Shown here: positions 42,819 to 52,912 of the stretch, piece by piece
Position numbering within the stretch: position 1 is the stretch's first letter
Layout of the letters: each line of letters begins with the position of its first letter
Assembly (NCBI RefSeq): GCF_000425725.1
Contig: NZ_KE384439.1
Location: 405,309-469,308, forward strand
Length of the DNA: 64,000 bases
From: Halomonas halocynthiae DSM 14573
GTDB lineage: Bacteria; Pseudomonadota; Gammaproteobacteria; Pseudomonadales; Halomonadaceae
Direction: 5' to 3'
Translations under genes and position numbers: made by a program
Notes under the pieces: model-generated
The model's database searches: none
Seen by the model: only the letters and a program-made list of their open reading frames with translations
Told to the model about the DNA's origin: nothing

Positions 42819-45800
42819 TCACTCAGGGTCGTAAGAGAGCACAGGGGCTAACCAGCGCTCCATGTCATCCTGTGTGCGGCCTTTTCGATGGGCCAAAGAC
42901 TCGACTTGGTCGCGAGTGATTTTCCCAGTAGCAAAGTATTTCGACTGTGGATGAGAAAAATACCAACCCGCCACAGCAGCAGCAGGCCACATCGCAAAGT
43001 TTTCGGTTAGCTCCAGTCCTGAATTAGCGGTGGCATCAAGCAGGCGGAACAAGGTGGTTTTTTCGGTGTGATCAGGGCAGGCGGGATAGCCCGGAGCGGG
43101 GCGAATGCCTTGGTATTTCTCCGCAATTAACGCGTCATTATCTAATGACTCTTCCGGTACATAGCCCCAGAACTCTTTGCGCACGCGTTGGTGAATTCGT
43201 TCAGCGAATGCTTCGGCTAACCGGTCGGTCAACGATTGAATCAAAATCGCATTGTAATCATCACCGGCAGCCTTGTACTCCTCAGCGAGTGCTTCCACGC
43301 CATGCCCTGTAGTGACTGCGAAGCCGCCGATCCAGTCTGGTTTGCCGCTTTCTTTAGGGGCGACAAAATCCGCTAGGCTGTAACAGGTTCCATCACGGTT
43401 CTTGGTGGTTTGTTGGCGGATATGATGCAGCCGTTCAACCACTTCGCTGCGTGACTCATCAGCGTAGATCTCAATGACATCGTCATCGACGCTGTTCGCT
43501 GGCCATAGGCCAATCACGCCACGCGCCTGCACCCGCTTTTCATCAATCAGTTTACGCAGCATGACCTGGGCATCATTGAACAGGTTGCGCGCGGCTTCCC
43601 CGACCGTTGCGTCATCGAGAATTTTTGGGTATTTGCCTGCCAGCTGCCAGCTAATGAAAAATGGTGTCCAGTCAAGGGTTTCTAGCACGTCATTGAGGTC
43701 ATAGTCGTCAAAGCGCAGTAGTCCGGTCATGGCGGGGCATGGTGGCGTGTAATCGTTCCAGTCAATTACTGGCTTGCGCTTGCGCGCTTCGGTATAGCTC
43801 AAGTCGGCGGCTTTAGGGCGGCGCTTGGCATTTCGCTCACGCACCTTCTCGTACTCGGCGTGTATTTCAGCAACGTATTCCGATTTCAGTTCTGGCGACA
43901 GAAGCCTGGAGGCAACACCTACGGCACGCGACGCATCCGATACATAAATGACGGGGTGCTCGTAGCCAGGTGCGACTTTAACCGCCGTATGAGCCTTAGA
44001 GGTGGTGGCGCCACCAATTAGCAACGGCAGTTCAAACCCTTGGCGCTGCATTTCCTTAGCCACACTGACCATCTCATCAAGAGAGGGAGTGATGAGCCCG
44101 GACAGACCAATAATGTCAGCTTTTTCATCAATAGCCGTTTGCAAAATTGTTGCAGCAGGCACCATTACGCCTAAGTCAATCACGTCATAGTTATTACATT
44201 GCAGTACTACCCCGACAATGTTTTTTCCGATGTCGTGAACGTCACCTTTGACGGTGGCCATGACAATCTTGCCCTTGGCTTGAGTGGTTTCATCTTTTTC
44301 GGCTTCAATGTAGGGCAGCAGGTGACCCACTGCCTGTTTCATGACACGAGCCGACTTAACCACTTGAGGCAAAAACATTTTTCCTGCCCCAAAGAGATCG
44401 CCAACCACATTCATGCCATCCATTAATGGGCCTTCGATAACCTCAATAGGGCGCTCAAATTGCTGACGAGCTTCTTCGGTATCTTCAAGGATAAATGCCG
44501 TCACGCCCTTAACTAACGCATGCTCGATGCGTTTTTCAACAGACCAGCTGCGCCACTCCAAGTCTTCTTTTTTCTCGGCACTACTGTTGTCATCTTTATA
44601 TGTCTCGGCCAATTCCAAGAGACGCTCTGTGGCGTCTTCATGACGATTAAGTACTACGTCTTCAACGGTTTCGCGTAGCACGTCATCTAGGTCGTCATAG
44701 ACACCCAACTGGCCCGCATTGACGATCCCCATTGATAGGCCCGCACGAATGGCGTGGTAGAGAAATACCGAGTGAATGGCCTCGCGTACCGTGTTGTTAC
44801 CGCGAAATGAAAAGGACACGTTGGAGACACCACCGGACACCATGGCGTGGGGCAGGTTTTCACGGATCCACTGGGTGGCCTGAATGAAGTCGACGGCGTA
44901 GTTATTATGCTCTTCGATGCCGGTGGCGATGGCAAAGATATTGGGGTCGAAGATGATGTCCTCGGCAGGAAAGCCGATATCATCAACCAGCAATCGGTAG
45001 GCACGCTCACTGATTTCAGACTTGCGGGCAAAGGTATCTGCCTGGCCACTTTCGTCGAAAGCCATAACGACAACAGCGGCACCATGGCGGCGGCAAATAG
45101 CAGCTTGTTCGCGAAAGCTCTCTTCACCCTCTTTTAGCGAGATGGAGTTGACGATGGCCTTGCCTTGAATACACTTCAGACCTGCTTCAATAATCTCCCA
45201 TTTGGACGAATCGACCATAATGGGGACCCGGGAAATATCCGGCTCACCTGCAATGAGGTTGAGAAAACGCACCATGGCTTCCTGAGACGCCAGCATGCCT
45301 TCATCCATATTGATATCAATGACCTGAGCACCGTTCTCTACTTGCTCTAGGGCCACCTCAAGAGCGGTGGTGAAGTCATCTTCTTTGATTAGGCGCTTGA
45401 AACGGGCTGACCCTGTCACGTTGGTGCGCTCACCGACGTTAACAAATAGTGAGTCAGCTGTGATGTTGAACGGCTCTAGCCCCGAAAGTCGGCAGGCGGT
45501 TTCAATTTGCGGTATTTGCCTGGGGGATATGCCATCAATGGCTTGTTTAATGGCGCTAATATGCTCTGGTGTAGAGCCGCAGCAGCCGCCGATAATGTTA
45601 ACTAGGCCACTTTGTGCAAACTCAGCAACAATCTCGGCCATTTCTTCGGCGGTTTGGTCATACTCGCCAAACTCGTTAGGTAAGCCCGCGTTGGGGTGCG
45701 CTGAGACAAACGTATCGGCTTTGTCAGACAGCTCGTGCAGATAGGGGCGTAGTTCAGCGGCGCCCAGAGCGCAGTTCAGGCCGATGGTCAATGGCTTGGC

Positions 45801-46523
45801 ATGGCGTACTGAATTCCAGAACGCCTCGGTGGTTTGGCCTGACAGCGTGCGGCCTGAGGCGTCAGTGATAGTGCCGGATATCATCACCGGCAGGCGTTCC
45901 CCCCGCGCTTCGAACAACTCTTCTAGGGCGAAAATGGCTGCCTTGGCATTGAGCGTATCGAAAATTGTTTCCAGCATGATTACGTCGCTACCGCCCTCAA
46001 TCAACGCTTCAGCGGCCTCATAGTAATTTTCGCGCAGAGCATCAAAAGTAACGTTGCGTTTGGCAGGATCGTTAACATCTGGTGACAATGAGCAGGTGCG
46101 CGATGTTGGGCCCAGCACGCCTGCAACAAAGCGCGTAACGCCCGTGTCGTTGGTTACCGCATCACAGGCTTGGCGGGCTAACCTGGCGGCTTCACGGTTT
46201 AGCTCAGGCACCAAGTCTTCCATGCCATAATCCGACTGGGAAAGCCGCGTGCTGTTAAACGTATTAGTTTCAACAATATCGGCACCAGCCGCTAAATAAT
46301 CGCGATGAATACGCACTACCAGTTCAGGTTGTGTCAGCACTAGCAGGTCATTATTGCCCTTGAGGTCGCTTGGCCAATCAGCAAAGCGTGTACCGCGAAA
46401 ATCGTCTTCGCTGAGTTTGGCATTCTGCAACATGGTACCCATCGCGCCATCAAGCATCATGATGCGTTGCTTCAGACATTCGGTCAGTGTGGCAGTTTGG
46501 GCTGAGTCGGGGAGGGTAGCCAT
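42819..46523 (-). CDS. metH: Cobalamin-dependent methionine synthase
   Basis: Transfers methyl from methyltetrahydrofolate through cobalamin to homocysteine. Four modules are visible: homocysteine domain (about 1-345; zinc cysteines in '[15 protein letters not shown]' and '[11 protein letters not shown]'), pterin domain (355-620, '[14 protein letters not shown]'), cobalamin domain ('[17 protein letters not shown]', the His is the axial ligand; '[10 protein letters not shown]'), and the AdoMet reactivation domain (C-terminal 330, '[15 protein letters not shown]'). 1234 residues from ATG 46523. No cobalamin or SAH riboswitch was seen upstream. Confidence 0.97.
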   Translation of the reverse strand: MATLPDSAQTATLTECLKQRIMMLDGAMGTMLQNAKLSEDDFRGTRFADWPSDLKGNNDLLVLTQPELVVRIHRDYLAAGADIVETNTFNSTRLSQSDYGMEDLVPELNREAARLARQACDAVTNDTGVTRFVAGVLGPTSRTCSLSPDVNDPAKRNVTFDALRENYYEAAEALIEGGSDVIMLETIFDTLNAKAAIFALEELFEARGERLPVMISGTITDASGRTLSGQTTEAFWNSVRHAKPLTIGLNCALGAAELRPYLHELSDKADTFVSAHPNAGLPNEFGEYDQTAEEMAEIVAEFAQSGLVNIIGGCCGSTPEHISAIKQAIDGISPRQIPQIETACRLSGLEPFNITADSLFVNVGERTNVTGSARFKRLIKEDDFTTALEVALEQVENGAQVIDINMDEGMLASQEAMVRFLNLIAGEPDISRVPIMVDSSKWEIIEAGLKCIQGKAIVNSISLKEGEESFREQAAICRRHGAAVVVMAFDESGQADTFARKSEISERAYRLLVDDIGFPAEDIIFDPNIFAIATGIEEHNNYAVDFIQATQWIRENLPHAMVSGGVSNVSFSFRGNNTVREAIHSVFLYHAIRAGLSMGIVNAGQLGVYDDLDDVLRETVEDVVLNRHEDATERLLELAETYKDDNSSAEKKEDLEWRSWSVEKRIEHALVKGVTAFILEDTEEARQQFERPIEVIEGPLMDGMNVVGDLFGAGKMFLPQVVKSARVMKQAVGHLLPYIEAEKDETTQAKGKIVMATVKGDVHDIGKNIVGVVLQCNNYDVIDLGVMVPAATILQTAIDEKADIIGLSGLITPSLDEMVSVAKEMQRQGFELPLLIGGATTSKAHTAVKVAPGYEHPVIYVSDASRAVGVASRLLSPELKSEYVAEIHAEYEKVRERNAKRRPKAADLSYTEARKRKPVIDWNDYTPPCPAMTGLLRFDDYDLNDVLETLDWTPFFISWQLAGKYPKILDDATVGEAARNLFNDAQVMLRKLIDEKRVQARGVIGLWPANSVDDDVIEIYADESRSEVVERLHHIRQQTTKNRDGTCYSLADFVAPKESGKPDWIGGFAVTTGHGVEALAEEYKAAGDDYNAILIQSLTDRLAEAFAERIHQRVRKEFWGYVPEESLDNDALIAEKYQGIRPAPGYPACPDHTEKTTLFRLLDATANSGLELTENFAMWPAAAVAGWYFSHPQSKYFATGKITRDQVESLAHRKGRTQDDMERWLAPVLSYDPE

Positions 46524-46869
46524 GGTGAAAAACGTTCTCCAGCGTGAATATGACATTAAGGTATTAAGAGTATTATTTAATTTTCGACTTTTTTATCAGT
46601 TTTTTATTCTTTTTGGGCATATCAATACGCTGCTTAGTTGACCCTAAGGTGTGTGATTTAATGTGTCGAAACAGAATAGCAAAAGTATACCGTAGCGAGC
46701 AGGGTCGATGCGGGTGCTATGTAGGCTTGGCTCATCGTTTTAACAAAGACCTACCAATACACTCGGGATTGTCTCGCAACCGTGAGTCGCTTACCATAAG
46801 TGCCATGTCATTTACTTTCCGTTCCGCGCAAGCACCTTAAATAAGCGTGGTTCGACCAGCGAGAGAGCC
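46524..46869. promoter_or_regulatory. Divergent metH/nfuA intergenic region
   Basis: 346 bp without a credible gene. The metH side is T-rich on the plus strand (46568-46618). TATACT on the minus strand (46689-46684) is a weak -10 candidate for metH. Nothing matching a riboswitch or known operator was found by eye. Confidence 0.4.
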
Positions 46870-47460
46870 ATGAGCGAAACGATTCAGATTACCGACAGTG
46901 CCCAGGATTACCTTGCCGAGCTGCTAGCCAAGCAGGATGTCGAAGGTATCGCCGTGCGTATTTTCATTACCCAGCCAGGCACGCCCTATGCAGAAACTTG
47001 TTTAGCCTATAGTCGGCCGGGTGAAGAAGAGCCCACCGACGAGCAGCTAACGCTTGAAAAGATTAATGTATTTCTCGACAAGAACAGCTTAGCGTTTCTT
47101 GAAGATGCTGTGGTGGACTTCAACGCCGATCGCATGGGGGGCCAGCTAACCATCAAGGCACCGAACGCTAAGATGCCGAAGGTCAATGCTGACAGCCCGC
47201 TGGAAGATCGCATTAATTATGTGCTCTACAGCGAGATTAATCCTGGCCTGGCTGCCCACGGCGGCGAAATCAAACTGATTGAGCTGACAGAGCAACAGGT
47301 GGCTATACTGGCTTTCGGTGGTGGTTGCCAAGGCTGTGCTGCGGTTGATTTGACCCTGAAGGACGGTGTCGAGAAAACCCTAATGGAACGGATCCCTGAG
47401 TTAGCGGGTATTCGCGATGTTACCGATCACACAGACACTACTAACGCCTACTATCGTTAA
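46870..47460 (+). CDS. nfuA: Fe-S biogenesis protein NfuA
   Basis: Scaffold/carrier that delivers Fe4S4 clusters to target proteins, important in stress. The N-terminal half is a degenerate A-type (IscA-like) domain lacking the usual cysteines; the C-terminal Nfu domain has '[20 protein letters not shown]' and the cluster-binding '[20 protein letters not shown]'. 196 residues versus 191 in E. coli. It has a GAGAGAG ribosome site. sufE lies 3.3 kb away in the same window. Confidence 0.96.
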   Translation: MSETIQITDSAQDYLAELLAKQDVEGIAVRIFITQPGTPYAETCLAYSRPGEEEPTDEQLTLEKINVFLDKNSLAFLEDAVVDFNADRMGGQLTIKAPNAKMPKVNADSPLEDRINYVLYSEINPGLAAHGGEIKLIELTEQQVAILAFGGGCQGCAAVDLTLKDGVEKTLMERIPELAGIRDVTDHTDTTNAYYR

Positions 47461-47524
47461 GTGAGCTGAACTGCAGACCAAGCTCGCCATCATAGGCGGT
47501 GGCGAGCGTTATGTTTTTTAGGGC

Positions 47525-47941
47525 TTATTGTTGCTCAAAAAGCACCTCTAGTTCCTGCTGGTCGGCTTGAAGCTCAGCAACGGCTTCGTTGAGCTTCTCG
47601 CTACGCCTACGAATTTTTTTTGCATCACCTTTTTGTTGTGCGCTTTTCAGTTCAGCTTGGCGCTCTTGAACCTCTTCCAGGCTCTCGCGAACAGCCTCTT
47701 CGGCATCTGCTAGCACGCTTTCGTTAGTGCAATGCTCCTGTACTGCCTCTAGTGCCTTGGTCAGACCGCGTATGTGATGCTCATTAGCATCCTGTTCAGC
47801 AATATGAAGCTGGGCCTGGATCTCTTCAGCTTTGGTTTGGCACAGAGGCTCTAGGTTTTCCGTCGCAAAAGCGGAATAACTGAAAACGAGAGGTGGCGCA
47901 CTGATCAACAATGTAGTGACATGGCGAGTAACATTTTTCAT
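47525..47941 (-). CDS. DUF1090 periplasmic protein
   Basis: Small exported protein of the YqjC/DUF1090 family, function unknown. Signal peptide (about residues 1-26, ending SAFA-TEN), then 'LCQTKAEEIQAQLHIAEQDA' and a long charged helical region, probably coiled coil, to the end. Two cysteines (LCQTK and EHCTN) fit one disulfide. 138 residues from ATG 47941. It lies downstream of the kfrA-like gene and may share its transcript. Confidence 0.8.
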   Translation of the reverse strand: MKNVTRHVTTLLISAPPLVFSYSAFATENLEPLCQTKAEEIQAQLHIAEQDANEHHIRGLTKALEAVQEHCTNESVLADAEEAVRESLEEVQERQAELKSAQQKGDAKKIRRRSEKLNEAVAELQADQQELEVLFEQQ

Positions 47942-47962
47942 GAGCTTATTTCCTGATGCTTT

Positions 47963-47992
47963 GGTGTGAGAGCTTAGGGTGTGAGAGCTTAG
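47963..47992. repeat. Perfect 15-bp tandem duplication
   Basis: GGTGTGAGAGCTTAG occurs twice, 47963-47977 and 47978-47992, between the kfrA-like gene and DUF1090. Confidence 0.8.
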
Positions 47993-48012
47993 TAAGAGTA
48001 ACGATAAATAGT

Positions 48013-49029
48013 TCAATCTTCTTTCGCAGCTTTATGATCAGCGTCGCTAATCACTCGCTCTAGCGATACCCAGAGCCGATCCTGCAATTTGCCTTCCAGT
48101 GCTTCTATCTGAGCGTCGCGTTGCTCCAGCCGTTCAGTCAAGGTGACGATATCTTCCTGGCGTGCTGTTTCAATAGCACTAAGGCGCGATGCTTCGGTTT
48201 TTGCTGCGTCTTCTCGCTGTTGACTAAGCATGCGTTCACGTTGCCATTCAGCCTGGGCTTCGGCCAGCGCCTGATGTTGAGCCTTGAGCTCGTTCTGGGT
48301 TCTGTCAAGTTGCTGCTCAAGCCGATTACGCTGCGCGTATTGCGCTTTTTCGGCTTGACGGTATTCCAGCCGAGCTTCATCTAGCAGGTTCATTAAACGA
48401 GCCTCAGCTGCCTCGTGGCGCTTTTCTTCCTGGTTCAGCTGTGCCTGTTTCGTGGCCTCGAGCTCGCGGTAGCGCTGCTGAAAGTGAGCCTCGCGTTCTT
48501 CCATCTTCTGCTGGGCTTTACTGGCTTGCTCAGATAATCGTTCAACCTGTTTTTGCAGTTGCTCATTGGCTTGATAAGCCGTCTCTAGTTCAGCCTGGCT
48601 GCGCGCCAGTTCGGCGCTATGTTCTGCCAGGCGTTCATCTAGCCGCGCAAGATGACCTGAAAGTGCAGATTCGCGTTGTTCGGCATCTTCAGCGCGTCGC
48701 CCCGACTCCGTCACTTGCTCATGTGCTTCGGCCACCTGTTGATCCGCTAATTGACGATAGTGAGCCAGGCTCTCATTCGCGGCCTGTTGTGCCTGTTCCC
48801 ATAAATTTTCGGTGAGCGCCTGAAGTGGAGCGGGCATCCCACGGGCCGGGGGCTCATCCTTACGCTGATCTTTGCGGACACGCCATTCGCGCAGATGCTC
48901 ACTAATCGTAGTAAAGCTGCCAGTGCCAAGCACCTCGCGAACTTTTTGCACGCTGGGCGCTTCTTGACGCTGTAGGAGCGTATCGATAGCGCGTTGCACA
49001 TCTTCATACGTAATACCGATTCTGGCCAT
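48013..49029 (-). CDS. kfrA: KfrA-like coiled-coil DNA-binding protein
   Basis: The N-terminal 60 residues match KfrA_N, a plasmid-type DNA-binding domain ('GITYEDVQRAIDTLLQRQEA', 'VREVLGTGSFTTISEHLREW'). The rest (about 75-330) is an almost unbroken coiled coil, rich in Glu, Gln, Arg and Ala. KfrA of RK2 is an autorepressor that binds operators of its own promoter and supports segregation. 338 residues from ATG 49029 with a GGAG site. Divergent from a tyrosine recombinase, with a palindrome between them. Chromosomal role not known. Confidence 0.85.
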   Translation of the reverse strand: MARIGITYEDVQRAIDTLLQRQEAPSVQKVREVLGTGSFTTISEHLREWRVRKDQRKDEPPARGMPAPLQALTENLWEQAQQAANESLAHYRQLADQQVAEAHEQVTESGRRAEDAEQRESALSGHLARLDERLAEHSAELARSQAELETAYQANEQLQKQVERLSEQASKAQQKMEEREAHFQQRYRELEATKQAQLNQEEKRHEAAEARLMNLLDEARLEYRQAEKAQYAQRNRLEQQLDRTQNELKAQHQALAEAQAEWQRERMLSQQREDAAKTEASRLSAIETARQEDIVTLTERLEQRDAQIEALEGKLQDRLWVSLERVISDADHKAAKED

Positions 49030-49477
49030 GTCTACTCCTATCAACAGTAGTGGAGTGAGGGGCGTGGTGAGCCGAGCCAACGCTTATGCAGGCTGTAGGA
49101 TCAATAAATACCTTAACGGCTACTTGGGGCGGCACCAGTGTAACGCAATGCCGTAATGAATCCTGCACTTCTGGCATCGCCTTGCTTTGCAAAAGCGCTT
49201 TTCTCAACACCCTCTTTTAACCACGCCTCCTCATGCGTATCTCCTAGGGGGATTCTTGAAGAATCCTTCAAAACATTAGGAAATATGCCGAGACTAGAAA
49301 GCTGTGTAATGTATTATTACATAATACATAATTATACACTACATATTGGGTATAAAATTCAAGATTACCCGTATTATCTTGATTATTTACCCTGGCGCGC
49401 CGACACTACGCATACGATGGCACGGCAGTTAGAGAAAGCTGGAGTCAGTGGAGCAGGTGGTCGAATAAAGGTGAGAT
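49030..49477. promoter_or_regulatory. KfrA/recombinase intergenic region with palindrome
   Basis: 448 bp without a convincing gene, strongly AT-rich at 49300-49390 in contrast to its surroundings. A perfect inverted repeat, ATGTATTA / TAATACAT with a 5-bp centre (49309-49329), extends imperfectly to GTGTA...TACAC (49304-49338). It is a good candidate operator for the KfrA-like protein and may control both divergent genes. A possible recombination site for the neighbouring recombinase is the alternative. Confidence 0.55.
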
Positions 49478-50722
49478 ATGACACATAAGCCGCTGTTGCC
49501 AGAAAATCGGGATGGTTGCGTCCAGCAGGTTGGGTTGGGTGATGTGGCGAGCCGCTCGGTAATTGGCTCGCCGCGGATCAGCGCGGCAAGCGATATCGAG
49601 GCCGTGTCAGCCTGGCTGATGGAGTATCGCGCGACCCCTAATACTCAGCGCGCCTATCGGAGAGAGGCTGAGCGGTTATTACTGTGGATGGCCGATACGC
49701 AATATCACGCAAAGCCACTGAGCTTAACGGGGCTACGCCGTGATCAGTTGGCTGTGTTTGAGCAGTTTTTGGCCGACCCGCAGCCTGCTGAGCGCTGGAT
49801 TGGTCCTGTTCGCCCGCGCAACGATAGCCGTTGGCGTCCGTTTCGAGGGCCGCTGTCTCCTGCCAGCCGTCGTCAAAGCCTGGTGATACTACAAGGTATG
49901 TATGCTTGGTTGACCGAAGCTGGGTGGGTAGACCACAACCCCTTTCGGCTGATGCGTGACAAGCGCCGCCGGTTAGATAATCGCAGCAACCGAGTTGAGC
50001 GCTACTTGGAGCGCCCGCTGTGGGACTGGCTCTGGCAGTGGCTGAATACATCGCTGCACGCGTCGGCAACACCTCGACAGCAATTCGAGGCTCAGCGGCG
50101 ACGGATAATATTTGGATTTGCCTACCTACTGGCACCTCGGCTTGGGGAAATGGCCGCGGCTCGGATGAATGATTTTTTTATGAGAGAAGGTCGGTGGTGG
50201 TGGCGTGTCGTGGGGAAGGGCAGCAAACTGGCTACTATTCCGGTACCGCCAGATATGTGTCGTCTGTTAGAGGAATGGCGTGCACATCTAGGGCTCTCGG
50301 GGATGCCTAAAGCAAATGAGGCTACACCATTGTTACGTGGCATGGATAAGCAGCGAGCCATTGGTGACAACCAGCTGTACCGACTGATACGTGATGTTTT
50401 TCAGCAGGCGGCGGTGGCTCTAGAAGAGAGCCTTGGGTGCAATGCTAAGCGTGACGTCGCAATGTTGTTGCGCGCTACACCACACTGGCTACGACACACG
50501 GCGTTGACACATCAAGCTCAAGCCGGTGTAGAGCTGCGCTATTTGGCTGAGAATGCGCGCCATGCTCGACTCGACACGACGGCTCGCTATCTGCACACCG
50601 AAGACGAGCAGTGGCATGAGCAGCAATCACGTCATGGGTTATCTCCCATGAAACAAGCGGAGCACGGCTTTGCGTCTAACGCTAATTCAGGGGCGGACGA
50701 GCAGGGCAATGGACCGCTATAA
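49478..50722 (+). CDS. Tyrosine recombinase, orphan
   Basis: Site-specific recombinase/integrase. The N-terminal core-binding (SAM-like) domain spans about 45-150 ('AVSAWLMEYRATPNTQRAYR'). The catalytic domain contains 'LLAPRLGEMAAARMNDFFM' (first Arg), 'VGKGSKLATIPVP' (Lys), 'HWLRHTALTHQ' (His-Arg), 'ARHARLDTTARYLHTED' (His and Tyr nucleophile). All six residues are in place. 414 residues with a GGTGAG ribosome site. No tRNA, flanking direct repeat or cargo is seen, so it does not look like a usual island integrase. Its divergent KfrA-like neighbour suggests a conserved two-gene module. Confidence 0.9.
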   Translation: MTHKPLLPENRDGCVQQVGLGDVASRSVIGSPRISAASDIEAVSAWLMEYRATPNTQRAYRREAERLLLWMADTQYHAKPLSLTGLRRDQLAVFEQFLADPQPAERWIGPVRPRNDSRWRPFRGPLSPASRRQSLVILQGMYAWLTEAGWVDHNPFRLMRDKRRRLDNRSNRVERYLERPLWDWLWQWLNTSLHASATPRQQFEAQRRRIIFGFAYLLAPRLGEMAAARMNDFFMREGRWWWRVVGKGSKLATIPVPPDMCRLLEEWRAHLGLSGMPKANEATPLLRGMDKQRAIGDNQLYRLIRDVFQQAAVALEESLGCNAKRDVAMLLRATPHWLRHTALTHQAQAGVELRYLAENARHARLDTTARYLHTEDEQWHEQQSRHGLSPMKQAEHGFASNANSGADEQGNGPL

Positions 50723-50751
50723 TAAGGATAAAATCTTCCATGGAGCCTAAA

Positions 50752-51177
50752 ATGACTGTGAGTACCGCTGAAGCCGCTCAGCAAGAACTGCTGGAAGAAT
50801 TCGAGCTGTTTGATAACTGGATGGATCGTTATCAGTATATTATTGACTTGGGCAAGCAACTACCCGCATTGCCAGAAGAGTATCAGACGGATACCTATCG
50901 CATTCAGGGCTGCCAGTCTAATGTGTGGATGAACGATCGTCGCGAAGGCGAGCTGCTGCATTTTGATGCAATGTCTGATGCAGCCATTGTGTCAGGATTA
51001 GTTGCAGTGCTGATGCGTATTTACAGTGGTCGAACACCACAGGATATTTGCAACACCTCACCTCATTTCCTACATGACCTTGGTCTAGACAAACATTTGT
51101 CACCAACCCGCAGCAATGGCCTTAATGCCATGCTGCAAAAGATCTATCGGGTGGCAGAGCAAGAGTCAGCAAGATAA
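50752..51177 (+). CDS. sufE: SufE-family cysteine desulfuration protein
   Basis: Accepts persulfide sulfur from a SufS/CsdA cysteine desulfurase for Fe-S cluster or cofactor synthesis. The acceptor cysteine is in 'YRIQGCQSNVWM' near residue 52, and 'YIIDLGKQLPALPEEYQTDT' precedes it. 141 residues from ATG 50752, which has GGAG six bases upstream; ATG 50740 adds four residues. No suf operon or csdA gene is adjacent, so its partner is elsewhere. Confidence 0.92.
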   Translation: MTVSTAEAAQQELLEEFELFDNWMDRYQYIIDLGKQLPALPEEYQTDTYRIQGCQSNVWMNDRREGELLHFDAMSDAAIVSGLVAVLMRIYSGRTPQDICNTSPHFLHDLGLDKHLSPTRSNGLNAMLQKIYRVAEQESAR

Positions 51178-51261
51178 TCTCTTGGTCAGTTGATCAAAAA
51201 AAGTATTAGTTTTTCATTAGTTTATCAGCAAGATAGCGAAACTAATGACAAGGAGAATATC

Positions 51262-51525
51262 ATGAAAACACAACTGCTTGCCGCCGCCGTAATGCTGTTG
51301 CTGTCTGGCTGTGCGCAAATCGGTCAGTGGGAAGAGGAGATGGACGCAGAGCAGGAAGCTGCTGATATAAAAAAGTGTGAAAACCGAGGGTTTTCAAGAG
51401 GCAGCTCAGCAATGGCTACCTGCCTTCAAACTCTTTCCCGTGAGCGTGAAGCCGAACAGGATCGTTTTGAGCGGGAGTACGAGCGGGAAGAGGCTGAGAG
51501 GAAGGCCAAGAAAAAAAAGAAATAA
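51262..51525 (+). CDS. Small charged lipoprotein
   Basis: Unrecognised family. A lipoprotein signal 'MKTQLLAAAVMLLLSGCAQI' with lipobox LSGC is clear, so the mature protein starts at Cys17 and is tethered to a membrane. Two other cysteines (KKCENRG and ATCLQT) could form a disulfide. The C-terminal third alternates Glu, Arg and Lys (a probable helix) and ends in a run of lysines. 87 residues. AAGGAG ribosome site before ATG 51262. Confidence 0.8.
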   Translation: MKTQLLAAAVMLLLSGCAQIGQWEEEMDAEQEAADIKKCENRGFSRGSSAMATCLQTLSREREAEQDRFEREYEREEAERKAKKKKK

Positions 51526-51662
51526 TTCGTAGTCACAAAATCACACTTCGAATGGGTGAATGACGTTCGGCATTACCATCAAACTGCTTGACCTCAAGGA
51601 GGATGGAACGGTCAAGCAGACCAAGCGCGATGACTTCAACGATGCCTAGTGAGGCAACAGCG

Positions 51663-52259
51663 ATGCAAACAATAGCGCATAGCGCCGATGCGTATTTCCA
51701 TGTGCGGGTTTTAATCGGTCTTGTCACTGGACTTGGCCTGGCAAGGCTGCTGACCGGGTTGGCACGTTTTGTTCAGCACCCCAGTCGTGCGCAGATATAC
51801 CCGCCGCATCTGGTGTGGGTCATATTCATGCTGATCTATATCATCCATTTCTGGTGGTTTGAGTTTGGTCTATCCATAATCAATGTGTGGGAGTTTGAAA
51901 ACTATTCCTTTGTTATGTTGTATGCGGCACTGTTGTTTTTTATAACGACGTTGCTGTTTCCTGACCAGATGGGTGATTATTCAGGTTTCGCAGAATACTT
52001 CATGTCACGCAAGCATTGGTTTTATTCCCTTCTGGCCGTGGTTTTTATTATCGATATATTGGATACCCTTATGAAAGGGCAACAGTATTTTTTCGCACTG
52101 GGTGCCTGGTATCCTATAAAACAGATCGGCTTTGGCCTTTTGTGTGGGGCAGTGATGCTCACCAACAATGCCAGAATGCATACGGGGTTTGGTCTGATCG
52201 CTATTTTTGCAGAGCTTTGGTGGATCGCCTCGAAATTTCGATTTCTTGACGTATCATGA
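51663..52259 (+). CDS. Hypothetical multi-spanning membrane protein
   Basis: Not recognised. From ATG 51663 (198 residues) the protein has about five to six hydrophobic helices, including 'LIGLVTGLGLARLLTGLARF', 'LVWVIFMLIYIIHFWWFEF', 'LYAALLFFITTLLF', 'YSLLAVVFIIDILDTL' and a C-terminal 'IAIFAELWWIASKFRFL'. It is rich in aromatic residues. An in-frame start at 51588 would add 25 polar residues. No catalytic motif is visible. It may be transcribed with the lipoprotein upstream. Confidence 0.7.
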   Translation: MQTIAHSADAYFHVRVLIGLVTGLGLARLLTGLARFVQHPSRAQIYPPHLVWVIFMLIYIIHFWWFEFGLSIINVWEFENYSFVMLYAALLFFITTLLFPDQMGDYSGFAEYFMSRKHWFYSLLAVVFIIDILDTLMKGQQYFFALGAWYPIKQIGFGLLCGAVMLTNNARMHTGFGLIAIFAELWWIASKFRFLDVS

Positions 52260-52354
52260 CCCGTATTCATTGTGGCCTAAGCATTGAAGGCAAGGAAACT
52301 CACTTCAAACCCTGGCCCAGATTCACACCCCCTGAGAATAAGGAGGCCTGAGCC

Positions 52355-52762
52355 ATGATACCTTCCCCGGTTAGTATGATCAGTATCATCTGTGTGACGG
52401 TACTTTTTGGTATGTCGTTTAACGCTCAGTCGGCAGAGTGCAATCATGCTGTTGACCAAAGCACTCTGAACCGCTGCGCGGACCAGGAATTTGAAGCAGC
52501 CGATGCGCGCCTTAACACAACCTATAAGGTGCTGGCCCAGCAACTCGATGCGGCCAGTCTGGAGCGGTTGAGGCAGGCGCAACGGGCATGGGTTTCCTAC
52601 AGGGACGCACAGTGTGCCTTCGAGTCTGGGCCATCAAAGGATGGCAGCATATACCCAATGATTCTTTCCGGCTGTATGGAGGAAGCCACGACCGCACGGA
52701 CCTCTGAGCTGGAAGCGCATCTTTCTTGTGAAGAAGGGGATGTTTCTTGCGTTCGCCGGTAG
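52355..52762 (+). CDS. LprI/DUF1311-type lysozyme-inhibitor-like protein
   Basis: Exported small protein of the DUF1311 (LprI) family. Signal peptide (about 1-27, ending AQSA-EC). The family core 'STLNRCADQEFEAADARLN' and 'LRQAQRAWVSYRDAQCAFES' is present, with six cysteines likely in disulfides. 135 residues. Some members inhibit host lysozyme; for this one the role is unproven. Confidence 0.85.
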   Translation: MIPSPVSMISIICVTVLFGMSFNAQSAECNHAVDQSTLNRCADQEFEAADARLNTTYKVLAQQLDAASLERLRQAQRAWVSYRDAQCAFESGPSKDGSIYPMILSGCMEEATTARTSELEAHLSCEEGDVSCVRR

Positions 52763-52870
52763 ATGAGCAGCAGATACGATACGTGGAGCCTGGCGCGTCC
52801 CGTCAGATAGCGACTGTGCTAGAAGGGCCCCTGGCAAGGATGTTGCGCGTGACGTGGTCTGCTCTGAAGG

Positions 52871-52900
52871 CGCTATGCCACACTGGGATGTGACATAGCG
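52871..52900 (-). terminator. Hairpin after guaD
   Basis: CGCTATG-CACA and TGTG-CATAGCG pair around CTGGGA, 12 bp after the guaD stop. No T-tract; likely transcript end or stabiliser for the xdh-guaD operon. Confidence 0.6.
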
Positions 52901-52912
52901 AAGAGGAGTGGT

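Noticed and set aside
46613-46840. 75-codon frame in the metH/nfuA spacer
   Set aside because: Composition and lack of ribosome site or family suggest chance.
46524-46869. Cobalamin or SAH riboswitch upstream of metH
   Set aside because: Looked for the B12-box and SAH core words on the metH strand; none was seen.
49156-49488. 110-codon frame between the kfrA-like gene and the recombinase
   Set aside because: It spans the palindrome and AT-rich control region, has no ribosome site and no recognisable domain.
49030-50722. Second genomic island bounded near the 49478 recombinase
   Set aside because: No tRNA, no direct repeats and no cargo; flanking genes are ordinary host genes.
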